Of a DNA stretch of 12,916 nt, positions 1-6,504 are shown one piece after another (position 1 is the stretch's first letter; each line of letters starts with the position of its first letter). This DNA comes from Methanobacteriota archaeon (lineage in GTDB: Archaea; Thermoplasmatota; Thermoplasmata; RBG-16-68-12). The notes beneath the pieces are model-generated. The model was given only the letters and a program-made list of their open reading frames with translations. It was not told the origin of the DNA and made no database searches. Both the position numbers and the translations under genes were made by a program. Where the stretch lies: assembly GCA_005878415.1 (NCBI GenBank), contig VBMM01000011.1, forward strand, positions 1 to 12,916. Direction: 5' to 3'.

Positions 1-2
1 GA

Positions 3-62
3 AGAGCAGTCGTCGTCAAGAAGCCGTTCATTGATCCGAAGAAGGAAGTCCCGAAGTCTTAG
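3..62 (+). CDS. 3' end of a GcvT/DmdA-like aminomethyltransferase paralogue (partial)
   Basis: Reading from position 3 gives 19 residues, RAVVVKKPFIDPKKEVPKS, and a TAG stop at 60-62. The next complete gene ends NATVVKKPFIDPKKEIPKG, so 15 of 19 positions are identical and the similarity continues at nucleotide level. This is direct evidence that a gene of the same family lies immediately upstream in the same orientation and that the window starts inside its last codons. Only the C-terminal tail of the folate-binding family fold is present, so nothing can be said about its active site. If the two copies have similar length, about 1.1 kb of it lies outside the window. It would encode a tetrahydrofolate-dependent aminomethyl- or methyltransferase like its neighbour, perhaps with a different substrate. 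Confidence 0.8.
   Translation, partial: RAVVVKKPFIDPKKEVPKS
11..46 (+). repeat. Direct repeat, copy 1 (C-terminal codons of upstream paralogue)
   Basis: These 36 bases match 1344-1379 with a single mismatch (T at 32 versus C at 1365), an offset of 1333 bases. Both copies lie at the 3' end of aminomethyltransferase-like genes and encode VVKKPFIDPKK. The near identity includes third codon positions, which points to recent duplication or gene conversion rather than selection on protein alone. Confidence 0.85.
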
Positions 63-240
63 CAACCTGCGCCACCACATCCCGAGCCGCGTGCGGCAAT
101 CGGAGCTACCGCCACGAATCGGTCATCAATCTGGCAGGGCGCGCCAAAACGCTCATCTATCCTCCGAGCTTCCCCGGCCCAAGTCAGGAGGTGGTACGAT
201 CCCCGGCCACACGCGCGACGGCGGGCAGACGACGGCGACC

Positions 241-1395
241 ATGGACTATGCAGGTCCGATCCTCCCGGGATTCCGGGAGACGGCGTGGATACAGAAGTCC
301 CCGTATTTCCATCGCGCCGCGAAGCACGGCGTGCGGGCGTACGACCTGTACAACCACATGCTCATGCCCGGCCTCTACACGGATCCGGTCGAGGAGTACT
401 GGCACCTGGTCAACCACGTGACCCTTTGGGACGTCGGCGTGGAACGTCAGGTGGAGATCGACGGGCCCGATGGCTTCGAGTTCATGCAGCTCCTCACGCC
501 TCGGGACATGGAGCGGTGCGCGGTCGGTGAGTGCAAGTACGTGCTCCTCACGACGCCGGAAGGCGGGATCATCAACGACCCTGTGCTCCTGCGGCTCGGC
601 AAGGACCACTTCTGGCTCTCCCTCTCTGACTGGGACGTGATCTACTGGTGCAAGGGCGTGGCAGTGAATGCCGGTCTCGATGTCGTCGTGCGCGAGCCCG
701 ACGTGTCCCCCCTCCAGCTCCAGGGGCCGAAGTCGAAGGACGTCATGGTCGATCTCTTCGGCGAAGGGATCTTGGACCTTGAGTACTACCATCTGATCGA
801 GACCGATCTCGAGGGCATCCCGCTCGTCGTCACGCGGACGGGATGGAGCGCGGAGCGCGGATACGAGCTGTACCTCCGCGATTCGAAGTGCGCCGGCGCG
901 CTGTGGGACAAGGTCATGGCCGCCGGGGCAAGACACAACATCCGGCCGATCGCGCCTTCGGAGATCCGGCGGATCGAGGCGGGGATCCTGAACTACAGCT
1001 CGGACATCGTCCTCGACAACAATCCGTACGAGGTCGGACTGGGATGGACCGTCGACGAGGTCAAGGAGGCGGACTACCTCGGCAAGGAAGCACTCGGGCA
1101 CATCAAGCGGGAGGGCGTGAAGCGTAAGCTCGTTGGAATCGAGGTCGCCGGCGAGCCGCTCGGCGCGTGGATTCCGGATTACTGGGACGTCCACGCCGAC
1201 GGCTCGAAGGTCGGACACGTGACCTCCCTGACGTTCTCGCCCCGCCTCGAGAAGAACATCGGGTACGCGCTCGTGAGCGCGGCTGCCGCCAAGACCGGCA
1301 CGAAGCTGCACGTCTCGACGACGCGGGGCGTGCGGAACGCGACCGTCGTCAAGAAGCCGTTCATCGATCCGAAGAAGGAGATCCCCAAAGGCTGA
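241..1395 (+). CDS. GcvT/DmdA-like tetrahydrofolate-dependent aminomethyltransferase family protein
   Basis: A 384-residue protein of the glycine-cleavage T-protein (GcvT) superfamily, with sequence style closest to the DmdA (dimethylsulfoniopropionate demethylase) branch. Diagnostic stretches are YNHMLMP (37-43), WDVGVERQVEI (63-73), LLTPRDM (84-90), GGIINDPV (108-115), DVSPLQLQGPKS (154-165), RTGWSAERGYELY (199-211) and RRIEAG (243-248). A C-terminal barrel follows, with GHVTS and SPRLEKNIGYAL (325-344). D113 in the IIND motif corresponds to the catalytic/folate-side Asp of GcvT. Such enzymes pass a methyl or methylene group from a small substrate to tetrahydrofolate (or an archaeal pterin) in the cytoplasm; the substrate here cannot be told from sequence. 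The frame is open back to position 31 but the upstream residues are low-complexity, so ATG 241 is chosen. An SD-like GGAGGTG lies at 186-192, too far upstream to serve this ATG. The gene is the second member of a tandem pair and is followed 43 nt later by an aldo/keto reductase gene. Confidence 0.88.
   Translation: MDYAGPILPGFRETAWIQKSPYFHRAAKHGVRAYDLYNHMLMPGLYTDPVEEYWHLVNHVTLWDVGVERQVEIDGPDGFEFMQLLTPRDMERCAVGECKYVLLTTPEGGIINDPVLLRLGKDHFWLSLSDWDVIYWCKGVAVNAGLDVVVREPDVSPLQLQGPKSKDVMVDLFGEGILDLEYYHLIETDLEGIPLVVTRTGWSAERGYELYLRDSKCAGALWDKVMAAGARHNIRPIAPSEIRRIEAGILNYSSDIVLDNNPYEVGLGWTVDEVKEADYLGKEALGHIKREGVKRKLVGIEVAGEPLGAWIPDYWDVHADGSKVGHVTSLTFSPRLEKNIGYALVSAAAAKTGTKLHVSTTRGVRNATVVKKPFIDPKKEIPKG
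1344..1379 (+). repeat. Direct repeat, copy 2 (C-terminal codons of the complete paralogue)
   Basis: Second copy of the 36-base near-identical stretch also found at 11-46, located in the last codons of the complete aminomethyltransferase-like gene. One mismatch at 1365. Confidence 0.85.
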
Positions 1396-1438
1396 GGCGC
1401 TCAAGATTCAAGTAGGGCGCCCGTCCTCGCCGCTTTGG

Positions 1439-2201
1439 ATGGCGCTGTCCCTCGATGCCCGTGTGACTCTGGCCGACGGCACGAAGATGCCGGTCCTAGG
1501 GCTCGGGGTGTGGCGGGCCGCCTCCGGCAAGGAGACGCAGCGGGCGGTCGCGACGGCCCTCGACGTTGGGTATCGACTGATCGACACCGCGAAGCTCTAC
1601 GGGAACGAGCGGGACGTCGGCCAGGCGGTCCGTGCGAGCAAGATCCCGCGCGACCAGATATTCATCACGACGAAACTCTGGAACACCGACCACGGCTACG
1701 AGGGAGCGCTCCGGGCGTTCGAGCAGAGCCGCCGGGAGCTCGGCGTCGATTCCATCGACCTGTACCTCATCCACTGGCCCGTGCCCGGGCTCCGGCCGGA
1801 GTCCTGGAAGGGGTTGCTTCGCCTCAAGGAGAAGGGGTTGGCGCGTTCGATTGGCGTGAGTAACTACACGATCCGCCACCTCGAGGAACTCCTGTCCTCA
1901 TCGCCGATCCCGCCGGCGGTAAACCAGGTCGAGTTCCACCCGTTCCTGTACCAGGCCGATTTGCTCGCGTTCTGCCAAGGCCACCGTATCCAGCTCGAGG
2001 CGTACAGTCCGCTCACCCGCGGACATCGACTGGACCATCCGGTCATCCAGGCCGTTGCATCGGAGTACCGCCGGACGCCCGCCCAGATCTTGATCCGTTG
2101 GGGTCTCCAGCACGACCTGGTGGTGATCCCGAAGTCGGTCCGGCCCGAACGGACTCGACGAGCGCTCCCACGTCGCATGGGACCCGGACGACCTCCCCTA
2201 G
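1439..2201 (+). pseudogene. Aldo/keto reductase with internal deletion and frameshift near its 3' end
   Basis: An NAD(P)H-dependent aldo/keto reductase (TIM barrel, prostaglandin F synthase/2,5-diketogluconate reductase type). From ATG 1439 the catalytic tetrad is intact: D49 and Y54 in DTAKLYGNE, K79 in TTKLWN, H112 in LIHWP. The cofactor motif IPKSVRPER sits at 230-238. Family members then continue with about 20 more residues of helix before a tail like LDE-x-WDP. Here the original frame changes abruptly into Arg/Pro-rich sequence after residue 238. The missing tail is found in the frame starting at 2148 (NGLDERSHVAWDPDDLP, then TAG 2199-2201). I infer loss of about 60 nt, not a multiple of three, around 2141-2150. 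The uncorrected frame stays open through the next gene to 3064, giving an apparent 541-residue reductase-primase fusion that I consider accidental. The change may be a real mutation or an assembly error. Confidence 0.82.
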
Positions 2202-2217
2202 CCGCTCGACGGGGAGG

Positions 2218-2223
2218 CTTTAC
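2218..2223 (+). promoter_or_regulatory. Possible TATA-type box for the PriS-like gene
   Basis: CTTTAC lies about 25 nt before GTG 2246, the spacing expected for a leaderless archaeal transcript. A similar CTTTAA box stands 25 nt before ATG 12360. The match to a TATA consensus is weak in this GC-rich DNA, so this is suggestive only. Confidence 0.3.
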
Positions 2224-2245
2224 GCCACGCGGCCGTTCTCGGGTC

Positions 2246-3064
2246 GTGGCGCGCCGAAGGTACGAGCTGCCCGGGGACCTCGGACCCGCCTCCCTCGAGG
2301 CACGGCGTGTCTTCTACCGGGAGACGATGGACTACCGCGCCGCAGAGCGCTGGATGGCCCGGCCGCCCCAAGGAGACCGGGCGTACGCGCTCATCCTGGG
2401 CCGTCACTCGGGCATCTATCCGCGCCGATTCCGGTCGCTGAAGAACGTCCCGCTGATCGTGGACGACGCGCGGGGGCCAAGGGACTTGCGGCCCTTCCTG
2501 ACGAAGTACCTGCCCGAAGGGGTGTACTACGACCGGAACGTGTACGCCTCGCTGGCCGAGGCTCGCCGGGCGGGCATTGACTATGCCCACGCGTGGCGCA
2601 GCCGCTACTTCCTTGGTCAGGAGCTCGCGTTCGACCTCGATCCGGAGAACCTCGACTGTCCGATCCACGGCGACATCGCGGACAAGATGCGGCGCGGCCA
2701 GGGCCTGTCGTTCTGCGATTGGGAGTTCGAAGAAGTGCGGCGGCAGGCGGCGGAACTCCACGACGAACTGTCGCGGCGGTGGAGGCGCCTCCAGGTCGTC
2801 TACTCGGGACGAGGCTTCCACATCCACGTCTTCGACGAGGACGGTTTCCGTCTGAGTCGGCGGGACCGAACGACGATCGCGCAGAGGGTCGCACGGCGGT
2901 ATGCGATCGACGAATGGGTCACGTCGGGCGAGATGCGGCTCATCCGCCTGCCGTATTCCCTCCACGGGATGGTCTCCCGCATCGTGATCCCCGTGGACCG
3001 GTCCCGGATCGAACGGTTCCGCTACGATGATCCTCGGGCCCGACCCCGCGGTCTGCATCCCTGA
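2246..3064 (+). CDS. Archaeo-eukaryotic primase small subunit (PriS)-like protein
   Basis: A protein of about 272 residues (from GTG 2246) with the signature of the archaeo-eukaryotic primase superfamily, PriS/COG1467-like. Visible elements are LEARRVFYRE near the N terminus, the catalytic metal-binding pair in ELAFDLD (D130, D132) and the nucleotide-binding VYSGRGFHIHV (186-195). The third Asp is in YAIDEWVT (D222), exactly 18 residues before H240 of RLIRLPYSLHG, as in the human and archaeal enzymes. Such proteins make primers or fill gaps during replication or repair; canonical PriS works with PriL, which is not in this window. Oddities: the Lys normally two residues after the SLHG histidine is Met (M242), and only C138, H141 and C157 remain where PriS usually has a four-ligand zinc site. 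It may therefore be a divergent paralogue rather than the replicative subunit. The frame is open into the upstream reductase. GTG 2246 is chosen by homology to PriS N-termini and a possible TATA box; ATG 2177 and ATG 2327 are alternatives. Confidence 0.8.
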   Translation: MARRRYELPGDLGPASLEARRVFYRETMDYRAAERWMARPPQGDRAYALILGRHSGIYPRRFRSLKNVPLIVDDARGPRDLRPFLTKYLPEGVYYDRNVYASLAEARRAGIDYAHAWRSRYFLGQELAFDLDPENLDCPIHGDIADKMRRGQGLSFCDWEFEEVRRQAAELHDELSRRWRRLQVVYSGRGFHIHVFDEDGFRLSRRDRTTIAQRVARRYAIDEWVTSGEMRLIRLPYSLHGMVSRIVIPVDRSRIERFRYDDPRARPRGLHP

Positions 3065-3157
3065 CTACTTCTTCGCTCGACGCTCTTTGCGGCCGGCGTA
3101 GTAGGCTTTCTTCTTCGCCACCTTCTTCCCGGTCTTCTTCCGCTTCTTCGCCGCCAT
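3065..3157 (-). CDS. Lys/Arg-rich 30-residue microprotein
   Basis: Minus-strand ATG at 3157 opens a 30-codon frame with TAG at 3065-3067. It begins MAAKKRKKTGKKVAKKK, is followed by AYYAGRKERRAKK, and about 60 percent of residues are Lys or Arg. An in-frame TGA lies upstream, so the start cannot move far. The composition resembles basic nucleic-acid-binding tails (histone-tail-like or small ribosomal-type proteins), so DNA or RNA binding is a guess from charge alone. Its stop codon sits directly after the stop of the convergent PriS-like gene. No convincing SD is visible; a poor CTTGAA-like box about 27 nt upstream would fit a leaderless message. The product could also be a chance ORF, but Lys codons (mostly AAG) are so unlike the GC-rich surroundings that coding is plausible. 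Confidence 0.5.
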   Translation of the reverse strand: MAAKKRKKTGKKVAKKKAYYAGRKERRAKK

Positions 3158-3291
3158 CGAAGCCCCGATGGGTTCGCGGGTTCAAGGTTCTGTGCCCGCA
3201 CGCGGCGAGGGCGAGCCGACGCACGAATCTGTTCGGTCTGACGGATGAGCCAAAACCTTCGTGTATGGGAAGTGCATTGGGCCGCTAGTTC

Positions 3292-3301
3292 GGGAGGAGG
3301 G
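3292..3301 (+). promoter_or_regulatory. Strong Shine-Dalgarno that decides the binding-protein start
   Basis: GGGAGGAGGG stands 4-9 nt before GTG 3306, an ideal ribosome-binding position. It favours GTG 3306 over the in-frame GTG 3261, which has no SD and would add 15 residues before the cytoplasmic N-terminus. Confidence 0.7.
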
Positions 3302-3305
3302 CGCG

Positions 3306-6033
3306 GTGCAAGAACCGTCAGGCCAGCCAGCGGCGCCGGGATTGGAACCATCAACGTCGGAAGCTTCGAAGCCTTCCGGGAGGCGCAAGTGGATCATCAT
3401 CGCGGTCGTCGCGATCGTGATCGTCGCCGCGGTGGGCGGGGCGATCCTCTTCCTACGGAGTGGCACGCCGACGTTCCTCGTCCGGACGACCACCGTCTTC
3501 GCCACCGCCGCGCAACCCGTGACGTTCGACGCCCAACTGACGCTGCCTTCCGGCGTCACCGCGGGCGCCATCGCGTGGTCCTTCGGCGACGGCGGCTCGA
3601 CCGTCAGCACCGGCTCCTCCGTGACGCACACGTATGCGACCGCCGGAACGTTCTTCGTCGCGGGCGAGGCGAACTTGAGCAACGGCGGCAAGGTGAACAA
3701 CTTCGGCGCGTTGTACGCGATGTACGTCGGCCCGCGATCGGATTTGACGGACCGTGACAGCTTGGGAATCATCACGATCAACGGGACGGCCTCTTCGGCC
3801 GGAGCGCCGGTCATCAATCCCGGAGGGACGATTGTCGCGGTCGGGACCGTGCAGCAGGCGCCGACCTATTTCAACTGGACCGTGTCCAACCCCACACCCG
3901 TCACGAAGCGTTACGTGAATTACACATGGTCGGTCATGTCGCTCGGTTTCGCCTACGGGGACGGATCCTCGCCGGTGACCAACACCTCCGACCAACCTCT
4001 CGGAATTTCGCACGCCTACACGTCTGCGGGCCTTTACGCCCTCCAACTCACCGTCACGACGCAGAACATGAGCACCACCACGGATTGCGACGCGTTCGGG
4101 GAGCATCATCAACCCCGGCCTGATCGTCGTGCAGGAGGCCGTGACCGGCGGCTACACGACGCTCGACCCCGGCGCGGACTACGAGTCCGTCGGCTTCGAG
4201 ACGATCGCGAACACCTACCAGACGCTCCTGTGGTACGACGGCGTCAAGTCGGATGCGTTCGTCCCCGTCTTGGCCGACCGGGTCCCATCCGTCTCCGACG
4301 GATCGATCAGCGCCGATCATAAGAACTACACGTTCCACATCCGTCCCGGCGCGAAGTTCGCGGACGGCACCACGGTGACCCCATGGGACGTGAAGTATTC
4401 CTTCACACGGACGATGCTGTTCGTCTTCGGCACGCCGGGGACGAGCGGATGGATTCAGTCGCAATACCTGCTGCCCAGCTTCGATCCGGCGGACCTGACC
4501 TTCGCCAACGTCAACAACGCGGTGACGGCGGACAACGCGAGCGGGACGGTGACCTTCCACCTCGTCACGTCCGTGCCCGAACTCCTCTGGTTCCAGATCA
4601 TCGCGGATCCGTTAGGCTCGTCGATCGCCAGCTGGAGGTGGCTCGAGGCTCACGGTCCCGGGCTCGCCTGGACGCCGCTGGGCTTCACCGATTACCAGAA
4701 GTACGGCGACCTCGTGAACTATGTCCCGTACTGGCGGGATCACACGATGGGCTCCGGCCCGTTCGTCGTGGACTATGTGGTCCCGGGCGAGGCGGTTGCG
4801 CTCAAGCGCAATGTGAATTTCCAAGCGGTGCCGGGGATCCCAGCGCCGACGGTGGAACGCGTCTTCCTGCAGTACGTCGAATCGCCGTCAACTCGCGAAC
4901 TCTCCCTGGAATCGGGTCAGGCGGACATCACGACGTACAACCCGAGCAGTCGGTTCGATGTGATGCAGCGGATGCAGACCGCGGGTTTGGTCCAGATTGA
5001 GTTCGTGGCGACGCTAAACCTGTTCTGGTGGAACTTCAACTTCGAGATCGCGCCGAGCGCAGACAACAGCGTCCCATCGGACTTCTTCGCCGACCTGAAC
5101 ATGCGGAAGGCGTTCTTCAACGCCTACGATTTCCAGGGGTATATCGACAACATCGTTGGCAACAAGCGCTTCGGCGCGACGTTCGCCCAGACTTTCAACG
5201 GGATTGTGCCGAAAGGAATGATCGGGTACGAGAACCTCTCGAGCTACGATGTCTTCAACATGGCCCTCGCAGGACAGTACTACAACCAGAGCAAGTTCGT
5301 GACGAGCAACGGCGGCTGGGCCAACGCGGGCTTCACCCTCACGATCGTCGTCCCGACGGCGGACCCGGTCAACCTGGCCGCAGCGCGGGCGTGGGGTGAC
5401 AACGTCCAGCGCCTCGGCCCGCCCGGGAACATCGTCATCAAGACGCAGGTCCTGTCGTTCCGGGACATCATCGCCAACATGAACCCGCACGCGAACCCCA
5501 TGGCCCTCTGGTTCCTCGGATGGCTGCCGGACTACCCGTACCCGACGGACTACACGTACCCGATGCTTGAGCCGGGGAACGCCCTCACGGAGTACGGCGG
5601 GACGTATCCGGCGGCGAACGGCTTCAACATCAGTTACCTCGCATCGGTGGGAGAGGCCGCGCAGGCCCGGGCCGCGCAGAACGTGTCGGACTGGATCAAC
5701 GCGAGCCTGTCCGAGACGGACATCAACCGAGTAGTCCAGCTTTCCCGCCAGGCCCAGCGGGAGGCGATGTTGAACCTGACGATCTACGTTCCCGCGCAGC
5801 AGCAGTACACGTTCTTCGTGTACCGCACGTGGATCCAGGGCATCAATCTTGAAGGCAACCCGATGCTCGGCGGGACGGACATCCTGTACAACCTCCTCAG
5901 CAAGGCGGTCGGCGCGAGCGCGGCGCCCCCCTTGACGCGTAGTGCCGGTCTGGACGCGGTGGGCGGATTCGGGGTGCCGTTGCCGGTCATCGCGTTGGCC
6001 GTCCTGGCCGTCGGAAGTCGGAAGGACCGTTAG
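3306..6033 (+). CDS. Membrane-anchored PKD-domain oligopeptide ABC substrate-binding protein (frameshifted)
   Basis: The extracellular solute receptor of an Opp/Dpp-type importer, about 908 residues if one base is removed at 4098-4101. Order: Pro/Ser-rich cytoplasmic start, membrane helix KWIIIAVVAIVIVAAVGG (28-45, N-terminus inside), a PKD-like repeat with WSFGDGG and THTYATAGTF (91-116), a second one with FAYGDGS and SHAYTSAGLYALQLTV (215-250), then an SBP_bac_5 (peptide/nickel-binding, cluster C) domain. That domain contains NYTFHIRPGAKFADGTTVT and PWDVKYSFTRT, followed by the long two-lobe body. The C terminus is GFGVPLPVIALAVLAVG-SRKDR, a short hydrophobic stretch with basic end that looks like a second anchor or sorting tail. 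As sequenced, the first frame stops at 4322 (338 residues: helix and both PKD repeats only) and the binding domain is in the +1 frame. It stands upstream of dppBCDF but is separated by an antisense gene. PKD repeats probably act as a spacer through the cell surface layer. Confidence 0.85.
4098..4101 (+). other. +1 frameshift point at a GGGG run
   Basis: The first frame reads GCG TTC GGG GAG CAT and soon becomes non-family sequence. Reading AGC ATC ATC AAC CCC GGC from 4102 continues smoothly into the binding domain (AFG-SIINPGLIVVQEAV). Removing one G repairs the gene. The run also allows a P-site glycine tRNA on GGG to re-pair one base forward, so a slip cannot be excluded, but a homopolymer length error or a real indel is simpler. 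Confidence 0.8.
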
Positions 6034-6344
6034 CGGGTCTCCCTCTCGACGACCTCGAGGACGCGACGGCGGCTCGCGGCGGGCCACAGGCGGTGATAGA
6101 GTCGGTACTGGCCGTAGACCAGACCCCCGATCCCTGCGACCACGGGGATGAACACGATCCCGCCGAGGGTCGGAAACGACTCGCGGACTTGGAGGGGGCC
6201 GAACAGGTCGAGCGCGAGGCATCCGACGATGTAGAATCCTCGGACCATGTCGCCGAAGACGTAGGACAGGACGGGATGGCGAGCGGACAGCCGCCGCGGC
6301 CCGGCGCCCTTTGTATCCTCTTCGGTGATGGTGATTCGGCTCAT
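6030..6344 (-). CDS. Small two-helix membrane protein, unknown function
   Basis: A 104-residue protein read from ATG 6344, preceded by CGGAG with a 7-nt gap. A hydrophilic N-terminus (MSRITITEEDTKGAG) is followed by two hydrophobic segments, roughly 34-52 (RGFYIVGCLALDLFGPLQ) and 60-80 (LGGIVFIPVVAGIGGLVYGQ), and an Arg-rich tail with RLYHRLWP and SRRRVLEVVERETR. A start at 6386 or 6392 would add 14-16 residues. I do not recognise a family. It is antisense to the transporter operon, its TAA overlapping the TAG of the binding-protein gene by two bases, and divergent from dppB. Hydrophobic pattern, own TATA box and SD support a real gene. The overlapping plus-strand and other minus-strand frames here lack such features. 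Confidence 0.7.
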   Translation of the reverse strand: MSRITITEEDTKGAGPRRLSARHPVLSYVFGDMVRGFYIVGCLALDLFGPLQVRESFPTLGGIVFIPVVAGIGGLVYGQYRLYHRLWPAASRRRVLEVVERETR

Positions 6345-6403
6345 CAAACGACTCCGGCACCTAGGGGCCTTTTGAGCGGCGGCCATCCCCATTCGGCGCC
6401 CGT

Positions 6404-6411
6404 TCTATAAA
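6404..6411 (-). promoter_or_regulatory. TATA box for the small membrane protein
   Basis: On the minus strand this reads TTTATAGA, a good archaeal TATA box in otherwise GC-rich DNA. Transcription would start near 6382, giving a leader of roughly 40 nt that holds the CGGAG before ATG 6344. It also sits too close for a normal leader to the alternative ATG 6386, which favours the 6344 start. Confidence 0.55.
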
Positions 6412-6462
6412 CGTACTCTCCCACTCCAATTCTCCGTCGTCCCGGCCGGACAAGTCGCGAAC

Positions 6463-6475
6463 AAAAAGGATATAG
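6463..6475 (+). promoter_or_regulatory. BRE/TATA promoter of the dppBCDF operon
   Basis: AAAAAGGATATAG combines an A-rich TFB-recognition-like element with a TATA core (6470-6474). The expected start point is near 6497, only a few bases before ATG 6505, so the message would be nearly leaderless. This implies the permease-ATPase genes have their own promoter, separate from the binding-protein gene. Confidence 0.6.
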
Positions 6476-6504
6476 AACCGAGCTTTCTTGGACGGCCTGC
6501 TGCG

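Noticed and set aside
186..192. GGAGGTG as the ribosome-binding site of the aminomethyltransferase gene
   Set aside because: It is 48 nt before ATG 241 and no start codon in the gene's frame lies at a workable distance.
31..240. N-terminal extension of the aminomethyltransferase-like gene from TTG 31
   Set aside because: It would overlap the end of the upstream paralogue, and the translated extension has no family similarity and looks like untranslated spacer.
184..1404. 406-residue antisense frame over the aminomethyltransferase gene
   Set aside because: Mirror-frame artefact of GC-rich coding DNA; Arg/Asp/Val-rich with no recognisable domain.
1439..3064. A single 541-residue aldo/keto reductase-primase fusion
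   Set aside because: The junction is low-complexity Arg/Pro sequence, the reductase's own tail and stop exist in another frame, and the two halves have unrelated functions; the open frame is explained by GC-rich DNA plus a deletion.
4129..6033. Binding domain as an independent gene starting at GTG 4129
   Set aside because: No SD or TATA box, no signal peptide, and the preceding residues in this frame (SIINPGLIVV) continue the domain upstream of that GTG, so a frameshift fits better.
5014..6360. 448-residue minus-strand frame over the binding-protein gene
   Set aside because: Shadow of the real plus-strand frame; low-complexity Arg/Val/Pro composition, and it also runs over the small membrane protein gene in a different frame.
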